Part shown: one piece after another, positions 16,565 to 24,680 of the stretch
Numbering within the stretch: position 1 is the stretch's first letter
Layout: each line of letters starts with the position of its first letter
From: Flavobacteriaceae bacterium
GTDB taxonomy: Bacteria; Bacteroidota; Bacteroidia; Flavobacteriales; Flavobacteriaceae
Assembly (NCBI GenBank): GCA_947463515.1
Contig: CANHRI010000021.1
Span: 1-39,823, forward strand
Length of the DNA stretch: 39,823 bases
Direction: 5' to 3'
The notes under the pieces: generated by a model
The model's database searches: none
Seen by the model: only the letters and a program-made list of their open reading frames with translations
What the model was told of the DNA's origin: nothing
Translations under genes and position numbers: made by a program

Positions 16565-16565
16565 A

Positions 16566-18392
16566 TTATTGTAATTCCAAAATGAATCCTGATTTAGGTT
16601 CGATTTCGATTGGTTTACGAATGTCGAATGATTTTTGGGTTAAAATATCTTTTCCTTGCGCATATTTTGCTAGGTTTTCGGCAAATCGCTCCGGACTCAC
16701 CGTTTGTTTTTCGTTGCTGTTGTTGATGAGCACCATCACGCTTTCGTTTTCGTTATGACGGAAGTAAACATAGACATTGTTTTCGGGAACATAGTGCGTT
16801 GTTTTTCCGGTGTGGATTACTTTTTTAGCCTTCCGCCATTGGAATAACTGTGATGTAATTTCAAAATACTTTTGTTGTTCAGGTGTCCGTCCCGCTTGGG
16901 TGAATGCGTTTTGTGAATCTCCAGGCCAACCGCCAGGGAAATCTCTTCGGATGTCGCCATCGCCTTTGTTTTTATCGCCTGCCATCCCGATTTCGGATCC
17001 ATAATACAGTTGCGGTATCCCGCGCATGGTGGCCAGGAGCATCATGGTAAGTTTGTATTTTTCAAATTCGGGGTAGAATTGATTGAGTCGTTGTGTATCG
17101 TGATTTTCAGCGAAAATGAGAAGATTGTTGATGACGGGATACAAAAAGTCGCTAGAAAGACTATTGTACACCCGAACGATTCCTTTTTGCCACTCGCTCT
17201 TCTCTTCATGGAGCACTCCTTCGTTGAGAATGCTTTGAAGCATAAAATCCATGACGGAGGGCAGGTGCGAATTGTAGCTCTGAATCGAAGCCACTTTACT
17301 GTCCTTTTGCCAGTAAGCGATTTGTGCTGTGCTGTATAACCAAGCTTCTCCAACGATGTTGAAATTGGGGTATTCGTCCATGATCGCTTTGGTCCAGGTA
17401 GCAATAGCGTTTTTGTCGGCGTACGGGTAGGTATCTACACGGAAACCATCGAGATCGGCGAATTCAATCCACCATAATGCATTTTGAATCAAGTAATTCA
17501 GCACCAAAGGATTTGACTGATTGAGATCGGGCATCGATTTGACAAACCAACCGTCCATACAAATTTTTGCATCCAAAGCCGAAGCATTTGGGTCAAATTG
17601 CGTGGTCATACGGTAGGATGTTTGTTTATACCCAGGAAATTGGTGGATCCAATCGTAGGAAGGCAAATCGTCTATCATCCAGTGTTTGTAGCCCCAGTGA
17701 TTGGTGACATAATCTTTGATGAGTTTCATATTCCGTTTGTGCAATTCGTTACTTAAACGCACATAATCTTCGTTGGTGCCGAAGCGTTCATCGATTTTGT
17801 AGACATCCGATTGGCCGTACGTGTGATAGGATCCTTTTTCGTCGTTGTCTTCACAAAGTGGCGTAGGCCAAATGGCGGTAGCGCCGAGTTCTTTGATGTA
17901 ATCCAAATGTTGAATCATTCCTTCAATATCGCCCCCATGACGTCCGTCTTTGTTGGTGCGATCGGCTTTTTCGATGAGGTTGGGCGAAGAATCGTTGTTG
18001 GGATTCCCATTGGCAAAACGATCGGACATGATGAGGTAAATCATATCAGAACTATCAAACCCTTTGCGTAACGCGGAATCTTTCTTACGGGCTTTGAGAG
18101 TGTAGTTTTGGGTAAATGATTTTTTCCCGTTTTTAAAGGAAAAGGTGAAAGTGCCTGGCGCTACATTTTTGGTGTCGATAGTGACAAAAATGTAATTGGG
18201 ATTTTCGGTTTTTTGTACGTTTTTGATGATGAGATTGGCTGCACTCACTTCATTTTGGCCGATGTTTTTACCATAGAACATGATTTGCACCTCTGAACGG
18301 TTCATGTCGCTGTACCAAAATGGGGGTTCGACACGTGTGATTTGCGCGATGCTTGAAATAGAGAGAAGCAAGAAAAAAATAAGCTTTTTCAT
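16566..18392 (-). CDS. Cyclomaltodextrinase/neopullulanase, GH13 (SusA-like)
   Basis: The 608-residue protein has a signal peptide (MKKLIFFLLLSISSIAQ) and an N-terminal beta-sandwich (about 18-100), as in the cyclomaltodextrinase of Flavobacterium sp. 92 and SusA. Then follows the GH13 barrel: DYVTNH (227-232), nucleophile D320 in DGFRVDTYPY, acid/base E349 in NIVGEAW and D432 in FAENHDTQRL. A C-terminal beta domain ends the protein. It should linearise and shorten cyclodextrins or maltodextrins in the periplasm. It is the first gene of the three-hydrolase minus-strand operon; its promoter is not evident in the 330-bp gap upstream. Confidence 0.9.
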   Translation of the reverse strand: MKKLIFFLLLSISSIAQITRVEPPFWYSDMNRSEVQIMFYGKNIGQNEVSAANLIIKNVQKTENPNYIFVTIDTKNVAPGTFTFSFKNGKKSFTQNYTLKARKKDSALRKGFDSSDMIYLIMSDRFANGNPNNDSSPNLIEKADRTNKDGRHGGDIEGMIQHLDYIKELGATAIWPTPLCEDNDEKGSYHTYGQSDVYKIDERFGTNEDYVRLSNELHKRNMKLIKDYVTNHWGYKHWMIDDLPSYDWIHQFPGYKQTSYRMTTQFDPNASALDAKICMDGWFVKSMPDLNQSNPLVLNYLIQNALWWIEFADLDGFRVDTYPYADKNAIATWTKAIMDEYPNFNIVGEAWLYSTAQIAYWQKDSKVASIQSYNSHLPSVMDFMLQSILNEGVLHEEKSEWQKGIVRVYNSLSSDFLYPVINNLLIFAENHDTQRLNQFYPEFEKYKLTMMLLATMRGIPQLYYGSEIGMAGDKNKGDGDIRRDFPGGWPGDSQNAFTQAGRTPEQQKYFEITSQLFQWRKAKKVIHTGKTTHYVPENNVYVYFRHNENESVMVLINNSNEKQTVSPERFAENLAKYAQGKDILTQKSFDIRKPIEIEPKSGFILELQ

Positions 18393-18420
18393 TTTTAAAC
18401 ATTAAGAGGTTCAGATGTAT

Positions 18421-18615
18421 TTAAGATTCATTAAGCGCATAAAAATGTTCATTAACGAATGGTTTAGTCGATTTTGTAATATTTTGAGTAAAAAAAATAA
18501 TTGACCCTGGGGCTTCTTCATTAATCTCATATAGGTTAACAATTGCGCTTCGTAAACGGTAATTGCACAGCCCATAATAGCATAACTTAGCTGAATAACC
18601 TCTTTTTTTTGTCAT
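18421..18615 (-). CDS. Doubtful small hypothetical reading frame
   Basis: This 64-residue frame contains GLCNYRLRSAIVNLYEINEE and no domain I recognise. It lies between the GH65 terminator and the cyclomaltodextrinase gene, has no clear promoter, and may be non-coding leader or a decayed gene. I list it only because it fills much of an otherwise empty gap. Confidence 0.15.
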   Translation of the reverse strand: MTKKRGYSAKLCYYGLCNYRLRSAIVNLYEINEEAPGSIIFFTQNITKSTKPFVNEHFYALNES

Positions 18616-18651
18616 TTTCTGGCGTTTAAATGGAGTGAATGGAATGGATGT

Positions 18652-18699
18652 AAAAAAGAAGTTAAGGTAATAAATATCTTATAAATCCCTTAACTTCTT
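18652..18699 (-). terminator. Terminator after the maltose phosphorylase gene
   Basis: A perfect 12-bp inverted repeat (AAGAAGTTAAGG / CCTTAACTTCTT) surrounds a 20-nt AT-rich loop. On the minus strand a run of Ts follows. It separates the MFS-pgmB-GH65 unit from the hydrolase operon. Confidence 0.75.
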
Positions 18700-18722
18700 A
18701 ATTATCTTAATGGTTCAAAATT

Positions 18723-21023
18723 TTATACGGTGACTAAACCATTGGGTTCCACGAGTACTTCTTTACCAAAGACAAATACCCGAATGGGTTCGTTGCCTTC
18801 CAATGCAAATTGGGTTTCGTTTTGACCAATGCTTACTTTCAAAATTTGATTTCTGAAATTGATTTTGAACGAATAAGCCTCCCATTGTGCCGGAATGCGC
18901 GGTTCAAAGTGTAAAGCATTGTCACGTATACGCATACCGCCAAAACCTTCTACAATACTCATCCATGTTCCAGCCATGGAGGTAATGTGCAACCCTTCTT
19001 CCACTTCTTTGTTGTAATCGTCTAAGTCCAAACGCGAAGTACGTAAGTAGAACGTATAGGCTTGTTCCATACGACCTAATACAGCGGCTTGAATCGAGTG
19101 CACGCAAGGCGAAAGCGAACTTTCATGAACCGTAAAGGGTTCGTAAAAGTCAAAATGTTTGGCCAATTCCTCTTTGGTAAAATGATCTTCAAAGAAATAA
19201 AACCCTTGTAGCGTATCGGCTTGTTTGATGTAGGGCGAACGCAAGATGCGGTCCCAAGACCATTTCTGGTTGATAGGGCGCTGACTCTTGTCTAGGTTGG
19301 CTACGGTGATGAGTTCTTTATCCAAGAAACCATCTTGTTGCAAGTAAACGCCATGTTCTTCAGAATAGGGGAAGTACATGTTGTCGGCTACTTTTTGCAT
19401 GGCTGCACGTTCTTCGTCGCTCAGTTGAACTTTGGCCATGATACGGTTGTAATCCGCAGGGTATTCCGCTTTTACACGGTCGGTTTGTTCTAGCGCATAA
19501 TCGATACACCATTTGGCAATATAGTTGGTGTACCAGTTATTATTGACATTGTTTTCATATTCATTCGGACCCGTAACTCCCAAAATCACGTATTGGTTGC
19601 GGTACGTGGAGAAGGTTGAACGTTGGTACCAGAAGCGGGCTATGCCTAAAAGTACTTCCAAACCTTTTTCGGGTATGTAACTATAATCCCCTGTAAAACG
19701 GTAGTAGTTGAAAATGGCGAAAGCAATGGCACCGTTGCGGTGAATTTCCTCGAAGGTAATTTCCCACTCGTTGTGGCATTCTTCCCCGTTCATGGTTACC
19801 ATAGGGTAGAGGGCAGCTCCGTTTTTGAAGCCTAATTTACCTGCATTTTCAATGGCGCGGTCGAGTTGGTTGTAGCGGTAGGCTAATAAATTACGGGCGA
19901 CTTGTTGGTCTTTGGTCGCCATGTAAAACGGAATACAGTAGGCTTCGGTATCCCAATAGGTAGACCCCCCGTATTTTTCACCAGTAAATCCTTTGGGACC
20001 GATATTCAAACGAGAATCTTTTCCAAGATACGTTTGATTCAATTGGAAAATGTTGAAACGAATACCTTGTTGTGCTTTCACATCGCCGTCGATTGTGATG
20101 TCGCTCATTTCCCAGATGCGCGCCCAAGCTTCTTTTTGCAGGGATTCGTAGGCTTCAAATCCGTGTGCCAAGGCTTGATCGATCACATTTTTAGCGGCAA
20201 CTTGAGTATTGTCATGATTCATGGACACTGTGTACCCTCCAATTTTCTGGATGGCAGCGGTTTGACCTTGCGGACAAGTGATCGCATACGAAAAAGCGAC
20301 ATGATCTTCAGTTTTTGTAGCTTGTGGTGTGCTATTATGGTGTGCGCCTTCAAGCAAAATAGTGTTGTGCATGAAGGTTGTTGCTGTAAAATGCGTTTTA
20401 AACGTACGCGCGGTTACAAATCCACGGTTATTGTGGTGGTGAACATCCAAAGGTTCCCAGAATTTTTCTTCCCAGTTGGCATCTTCATTATGAACACCAG
20501 CATCCAAATAGGGTTTGAATACGATAGCTGCGTCTTTGTTTAGCGGTTTGATTTGGTAGTTGATGAATCCGGCTTCGTCTAGATCAAGGGAAAGGAAGCG
20601 ACGAACATTAACTTCGATTTCCGTTCCGTTTTGAAGAATGGCTTGGAATGTTCGAGAATAAATCCCTTCCTTCATGTTGAGTTCACGACGGAAATGAGAA
20701 ACTTGAGTACATTTTGCCAAGTCCAATTCTTCCCCATTAATTTCGATATTGATACCGATCCAATAGGGGGCGTTTAACACTTTAGCAAAGTATTCGGGAT
20801 AGCCGTTTTTCCACCAACCCACTTTGGTTTTGTCGGGGTAGTAAACACCGGCAATATAACTTCCTTGAAATGTTTTTCCAGAATAGTACTCTTCAAAATT
20901 AGCCCGTTGGCCCATAGCACCATTTCCGATGCTAAACAAACTTTCCGATGATTTTACGCGTTCGGCATCAAATCCTTCTTCAATAATACACCAGTTGTCT
21001 GGTTTGATATAATCCTGATTCAT
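18723..21023 (-). CDS. GH65 maltose phosphorylase
   Basis: The 766-residue cytoplasmic protein (no signal peptide) is full length for GH65. The family signature TGPNEYENNVNNNWYTN carries the likely general acid E488, matching E487 of the Lactobacillus brevis enzyme in position. MNGEECHNEWEITFEEIHRNG (key residues from M411) and SSLSPCVHSI, for substrate and phosphate binding, are also present. The expected reaction is maltose plus phosphate to beta-glucose-1-phosphate and glucose. Kojibiose or trehalose phosphorylases are relatives, but the adjoining beta-phosphoglucomutase, MFS transporter and amylases favour maltose. It lies 54 bp after pgmB and ends at a long hairpin. Confidence 0.9.
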   Translation of the reverse strand: MNQDYIKPDNWCIIEEGFDAERVKSSESLFSIGNGAMGQRANFEEYYSGKTFQGSYIAGVYYPDKTKVGWWKNGYPEYFAKVLNAPYWIGINIEINGEELDLAKCTQVSHFRRELNMKEGIYSRTFQAILQNGTEIEVNVRRFLSLDLDEAGFINYQIKPLNKDAAIVFKPYLDAGVHNEDANWEEKFWEPLDVHHHNNRGFVTARTFKTHFTATTFMHNTILLEGAHHNSTPQATKTEDHVAFSYAITCPQGQTAAIQKIGGYTVSMNHDNTQVAAKNVIDQALAHGFEAYESLQKEAWARIWEMSDITIDGDVKAQQGIRFNIFQLNQTYLGKDSRLNIGPKGFTGEKYGGSTYWDTEAYCIPFYMATKDQQVARNLLAYRYNQLDRAIENAGKLGFKNGAALYPMVTMNGEECHNEWEITFEEIHRNGAIAFAIFNYYRFTGDYSYIPEKGLEVLLGIARFWYQRSTFSTYRNQYVILGVTGPNEYENNVNNNWYTNYIAKWCIDYALEQTDRVKAEYPADYNRIMAKVQLSDEERAAMQKVADNMYFPYSEEHGVYLQQDGFLDKELITVANLDKSQRPINQKWSWDRILRSPYIKQADTLQGFYFFEDHFTKEELAKHFDFYEPFTVHESSLSPCVHSIQAAVLGRMEQAYTFYLRTSRLDLDDYNKEVEEGLHITSMAGTWMSIVEGFGGMRIRDNALHFEPRIPAQWEAYSFKINFRNQILKVSIGQNETQFALEGNEPIRVFVFGKEVLVEPNGLVTV

Positions 21024-21077
21024 TGTATTGGTTTTTAATTAAGGTTTTGGGTAGAAACCCTAATAATCTTCTATTTT

Positions 21078-21731
21078 CTATGTTAGGAGCGATTCAATAA
21101 AAGAAGGCTCAATAAAGGTAAAGTCATTGAAATTGTAGTGGGCTTCTTTTAATACAGCGGGATCCCCAATACCGATGCTGGTCATGTGGGCAATGTTTGC
21201 TGCTTGAATACCCGCGACACTGTCTTCAAAAACAATAGAATTTTCATTGGTTACGCCTAGTAAACTAGCGGCTCGAACGAAAACTTCGGGGTCGGGTTTG
21301 GCGTTGGTTACGTCATTCCCGTCTACAATTGCATTGAAAAAAGGCATGATATTGACTTTTTCCAAAATAGGTCGCGCATTTTTACTGGCGGAACCTAAAG
21401 CAATAAAGTGACCTTTGCTTCGAATGTATTCCAAGACAGGGAGCACTCCGGGTAAGATTTCATCTTCATCCATATTTTCGATATAGGACAAATAATCTTG
21501 ATTTTTTTTGATGAGCCAACGCTCTTTTTCTTCGTCGGTGGCGGTTAAGTTTCCGAGTCCAAGAATGATCTCAAGGGAACGTACTCGACTCACGCCTTTG
21601 AGCTCTTCGTTATGTTCAGGCGTAAATTCGATGCCGAGTTCTTGGGCTAGTTTTTGCCACGCGAGAAAATGGTATTTCGCCGTATCGACAATAACACCGT
21701 CAAGGTCGAATATGAAGGCTTTTTTACTCAT
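21078..21731 (-). CDS. pgmB: Beta-phosphoglucomutase
   Basis: The 217-residue HAD-superfamily protein has the DxD nucleophile motif FDLDGVIVDT (D9, D11). Motif II lies in GSASKNA, the lysine in AKPDPEVF, and the acidic Mg2+ site in FEDSVAGIQAA. LKGVSR in the cap domain is typical of beta-phosphoglucomutases. It converts beta-glucose-1-phosphate from the neighbouring GH65 phosphorylase to glucose-6-phosphate. Its ATG lies inside the end of the transporter gene (8-bp overlap), indicating translational coupling. Confidence 0.92.
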   Translation of the reverse strand: MSKKAFIFDLDGVIVDTAKYHFLAWQKLAQELGIEFTPEHNEELKGVSRVRSLEIILGLGNLTATDEEKERWLIKKNQDYLSYIENMDEDEILPGVLPVLEYIRSKGHFIALGSASKNARPILEKVNIMPFFNAIVDGNDVTNAKPDPEVFVRAASLLGVTNENSIVFEDSVAGIQAANIAHMTSIGIGDPAVLKEAHYNFNDFTFIEPSFIESLLT

Positions 21732-23244
21732 TGATGTTTATTTTACTGCTAGTCGTTACGGTTAGTGTTAAAAGTCCGGCTAAAATCATGGATATACCCC
21801 CAATAATCAAAGCGTAAATAGGTTCGTTGTTGAAAAATGTTTTAACCAAAAAACCTAAAATCGTTCCGGCTACAATTTGAGGAATTACTACAAAAAAGTT
21901 GAAAACACCCATGTAATACCCCATCTTTTGTGCGGGTAATGCCCCTGAAAGCATCGCATAAGGTATGGAAAGAATACTAGCCCATGCAATTCCTACTCCA
22001 ATCATGGCAAGAAGTAATCCTACTTTGTCGGAAAGAAAATAAATGGAGATTAGTCCGAATCCACCAAAAACAAGGGCCAACATGTGGGTAAATTTGTTGC
22101 TCGTTCTTTTTGCCAGTACAGGAAGTAAAAAGGCAACTGCAGCCGCTACCCCATTGTATACGGTAAACATAATAGAAACCCAATCTGCAGCATCATTGTA
22201 TAATTTTGATTTGGCATCTGTGGTTCCAAAAACATGACCTGTGACAGCGTTGGTGGTGTAAATCCACATAGAAAACAACGCAAACCAAGAGAAAAATTGA
22301 ACCCAAGCCAATTGTTTCATGGTTTTAGGCATATTGAGTAAATCGGTAATAATGGTAGTAAATCCGTTGTTGATTTGTTTTTTACGTAGTAAGGAAACTA
22401 ACATAAAAAGCACACCTGTAGTCAGTATTCCAATCGATAAAATATAAAGCTCTTTGTGGCTGTCTTTGGTAGATTTGTTTAAATCATGCACAAAATATGT
22501 GAGCAAAGAACCAATAATCGTAAGTATAAAACCAATAGACAATTGACGTGACTCGCTACACGTTTTTTCATTTAAAGATTCACTGAGGTTTTCACTATTT
22601 TTTTCAAAGGCATATAGTTCTTCAGGGCTGTATTCTTTAGAGCGAATTACTGTCCAAAGCACAGCAAGTAAAAAAACAATCCCGCCAATGTAAAACGACC
22701 ATTTCACAGAAGGTGGAATGATGCCTTCTGGAGCCGTATTGGCTACATCAAACCAATTGGTGAAAATGTAAGGAAGTGCAGAACCTACTACGGCGCCTAG
22801 TCCAATGAAAAAGCTCTGCATAGAGAAGCCCAAAGTGCGTTGCTGCTCCGATAAGTTATCCCCCACAAAAGCCCGAAAAGGTTCCATTGAAATGTTGATG
22901 GAGGAGTCCATAATCCACAAGGTTCCAATCGCGACCCAAAGCGAAGAAGAATTGGGCATAAAAATTAAGGCAATGGAGGAGAGAATTGCTCCTACTAAAA
23001 AATAGGGTCTACGACGGCCTAATCGCGTCCATGTTCGGTCAGAAAAATACCCTACAATGGGTTGTATAATTAACCCTGTAAGAGGCGCAGCCAACCAATA
23101 AAGACCTATTTTATCAACTTCGGCACCTAACGTGTCAAAAATTCGTGAAGTGTTTGCATTTTGCAGGGCAAAACCAAACTGTATTCCTAGGAAACCAAAA
23201 CTCATGTTCCAAATTTCCCAGAAACCTAACTTACGCTTTTCCAT
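21724..23244 (-). CDS. MFS sugar transporter, SLC45/maltose type
   Basis: The 506-residue protein has about twelve hydrophobic helices and a hydrophilic central loop (EELYAFEKNSENLSESLNEK). MSFGFLGIQFGFALQNANTSRIF at the N terminus (key part GIQFGFALQ), the loop SDRTWTRLGRRRPYF and MEPFRAFVGD are typical of the GPH/SLC45-like MFS group that imports maltose or sucrose, probably by proton symport. It should carry maltose across the inner membrane to the GH65 phosphorylase. It is the first gene of the unit MFS-pgmB-GH65. A LacI-type operator lies 156 bp upstream and a near -7 box about 93 bp upstream of the ATG. Confidence 0.88.
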   Translation of the reverse strand: MEKRKLGFWEIWNMSFGFLGIQFGFALQNANTSRIFDTLGAEVDKIGLYWLAAPLTGLIIQPIVGYFSDRTWTRLGRRRPYFLVGAILSSIALIFMPNSSSLWVAIGTLWIMDSSINISMEPFRAFVGDNLSEQQRTLGFSMQSFFIGLGAVVGSALPYIFTNWFDVANTAPEGIIPPSVKWSFYIGGIVFLLAVLWTVIRSKEYSPEELYAFEKNSENLSESLNEKTCSESRQLSIGFILTIIGSLLTYFVHDLNKSTKDSHKELYILSIGILTTGVLFMLVSLLRKKQINNGFTTIITDLLNMPKTMKQLAWVQFFSWFALFSMWIYTTNAVTGHVFGTTDAKSKLYNDAADWVSIMFTVYNGVAAAVAFLLPVLAKRTSNKFTHMLALVFGGFGLISIYFLSDKVGLLLAMIGVGIAWASILSIPYAMLSGALPAQKMGYYMGVFNFFVVIPQIVAGTILGFLVKTFFNNEPIYALIIGGISMILAGLLTLTVTTSSKININE

Positions 23245-23337
23245 TATCGTGTAATGTATTGATTACTAAAACGATAAGCATAAAAAGCTTATCAAAACTC
23301 ACTTAATTTTCGAAGTACAAGTAAGCGTTTGATGTGG

Positions 23338-23345
23338 TAAAGATA
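23338..23345 (-). promoter_or_regulatory. Weak -7 box for the MFS-pgmB-GH65 unit
   Basis: The minus strand reads TATCTTTA, one mismatch from TAnnTTTG, about 93 bp before the ATG at 23244. No -33 TTG is seen at the right spacing, which would suit a promoter needing an activator. Confidence 0.3.
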
Positions 23346-23400
23346 ATAAAGTTTTGAAACTCGTAATTTTTTACTCCATTTTTTTGTGAAAACAGCGTAA

Positions 23401-23414
23401 CGAAAACGTTATTT
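23401..23414. promoter_or_regulatory. LacI-type operator upstream of the MFS gene
   Basis: CGAAAACGTT is shared exactly with the perfect palindrome upstream of susC; the right half then diverges (ATTT instead of TTCG). The central CG and A/T flanks are typical of LacI-family operators. It lies between the lacI-type stop and the MFS promoter region. Confidence 0.6.
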
Positions 23415-23431
23415 GTTGAAAAAAATAAAAA

Positions 23432-24454
23432 TTAGCGTGTAGATTCGCGCTCCACTAAAGCGGTTTCGATGACTTCCGTTTTGTAATGTTCTTCGTTTTC
23501 CATTTCTTCATTTTCAAGTCGCTCGATAAGCATTTTGGCTGCTTTTTCGCCCATTTTTACCCCATTTTGGCTTACGGTAGAAATACTGGGGGTGGAGTAT
23601 TTGGAAATGATGCCATCGGTGAATCCAATGATGGAAATGTCGTTTGGAATTTGGATTCCCAGTTTCCCGGCTATTTTAATGGCAGTTACTGCAAAAATTT
23701 CATTTACGGCAAAAATGGCTTCAGGTTGATGTTCGCGGAGTAAAGTTTCAATTTGTGCGTCAAAATTATCCGTGTCTTCAATTTTCAAAATCAAATTTTG
23801 GTCGATTTTCAAATCATGGTCCATCATGGCTTTGGTGTAGCCATCCGTACGTAATTTGCCCACACTCACGTAATCAACAGTGGTAATTAGCGCTATTTTT
23901 TTATAGCCTTTGTGGATAAAAAAGCGCGTTGCGTTGTAGGCTGCTAAATTATCGTCGATAATTACTTTGTCGCACAGAATATCGTTGGTCACCCGGTCAA
24001 ACATGACTACAGGCATTCCTTGATTGATCACTTCAGTGATGTGGTGAAAGTCCCTTCTTTGCTGCGTTTCTTTGGAAAGCGACATGATGAAACCATCAAT
24101 ACTTCCGCCCGCCAACATCTCCATGTTGATGACCTCTTTGTCAAACGATTCATCTGATAAGCAGACCAATACATTGTACCCATTTTCATTGGCAACATGT
24201 TCAACACCGCTGATTACTGTGGCAAAAAAGTGGTGAATAATCTCTGGAATAATGATGCAAATTGTTTTTGTTTTTTTATTCTTGAGACTTAGGGCGATAT
24301 TGTTGGGTTTGTAGTTGTATAATTTGGCAAAAGCTTGCACTTTCTGTCGGGTATCTTCGCTGATTTCAGGGCTGTCGCGTAACGATTTAGAAACGGTTGA
24401 AATAGATACATCCAATTCTTTAGCAATTTGCTTGAGCGTTACTTTTCTTTTCAT
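23432..24454 (-). CDS. LacI-family transcriptional regulator of the maltodextrin locus
   Basis: The 340-residue protein starts with a LacI helix-turn-helix: VTLKQIAKELDVSISTVSKSLRD (residues 5-27, shown by its key part VSISTVSKSL), followed by the hinge helix YKPNNIALSL. The rest is a periplasmic-binding-protein-like effector domain with typical IGFTDGIISKYSTPSISTV near the C terminus. It sits between the two divergent arms of the locus. Two matching operators flank it, at 24558 and 23401, so it very probably controls susC and the MFS unit, likely in response to maltose or a maltodextrin. Whether it represses or activates is open. Confidence 0.9.
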   Translation of the reverse strand: MKRKVTLKQIAKELDVSISTVSKSLRDSPEISEDTRQKVQAFAKLYNYKPNNIALSLKNKKTKTICIIIPEIIHHFFATVISGVEHVANENGYNVLVCLSDESFDKEVINMEMLAGGSIDGFIMSLSKETQQRRDFHHITEVINQGMPVVMFDRVTNDILCDKVIIDDNLAAYNATRFFIHKGYKKIALITTVDYVSVGKLRTDGYTKAMMDHDLKIDQNLILKIEDTDNFDAQIETLLREHQPEAIFAVNEIFAVTAIKIAGKLGIQIPNDISIIGFTDGIISKYSTPSISTVSQNGVKMGEKAAKMLIERLENEEMENEEHYKTEVIETALVERESTR

Positions 24455-24484
24455 GTCAATTTTTGTATGCTGTTTATTTGCGAA

Positions 24485-24515
24485 TAAAGGTAGCTTAAAT
24501 TTTTTAGTCTATCAA
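24485..24515 (-). promoter_or_regulatory. Promoter of the LacI-family gene
   Basis: On the minus strand TTG (24515-24513) is followed after 20 bp by TACCTTTA (24492-24485), one mismatch from TAnnTTTG. The predicted start is about 24 nt before the ATG at 24454. Confidence 0.5.
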
Positions 24516-24557
24516 TTTTATCCTTAATTTTATGGTGCATTCTGAAAGTTTTCAACA

Positions 24558-24571
24558 CGAAAACGTTTTCG
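24558..24571. promoter_or_regulatory. LacI-type operator in the lacI-susC intergenic region
   Basis: CGAAAACGTTTTCG is a perfect 14-bp palindrome with the central CG expected for LacI-family binding. It lies between the divergent regulator and susC genes and shares ten consecutive bases with the site upstream of the MFS gene. Confidence 0.75.
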
Positions 24572-24616
24572 AGAGATATATATTAAGGTGTCATTTTTTT
24601 AAACTAAAAATTATCC

Positions 24617-24624
24617 TAAATTTA
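24617..24624 (+). promoter_or_regulatory. Weak -7 box for the susC operon
   Basis: TAAATTTA is one mismatch from TAnnTTTG, 56 bp before the susC ATG, and has no good -33 TTG. The operator centre lies about 52 bp upstream of it. Confidence 0.3.
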
Positions 24625-24680
24625 ACGCTTCGAAGTGCGAGTACAAGCAAAAAAACAAATTATTAACCTAAACAAAATGT

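Larger units (their letters stand above)
18393..18722. other. 330-bp intergenic region upstream of the cyclomaltodextrinase gene
   Basis: This gap holds the GH65 terminator hairpin (18652-18699) and a weak 64-codon minus-strand reading frame (18421-18615, M-T-K-K-R start) without recognisable domains, signal peptide or good promoter. It also holds three copies of TTCATTAA at 18427, 18448 and 18517; the first two are 21 bp apart. The leader of the downstream operon must lie here. No perfect TAnnTTTG box is present on the minus strand; TACATCTG (18419-18412) is the closest. Confidence 0.5.

Noticed and set aside
19902..20543. 213-codon plus-strand frame opposite the GH65 gene
   Set aside because: It is antisense to strongly conserved GH65 sequence, cysteine- and phenylalanine-rich without domain features, and has no promoter.
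21024..21077. Possible small hairpin (GGGTAGAAACCC region) between pgmB and the GH65 gene
   Set aside because: The stem is only about four or five pairs with no T tract on the minus strand; not enough to call a terminator or riboswitch.
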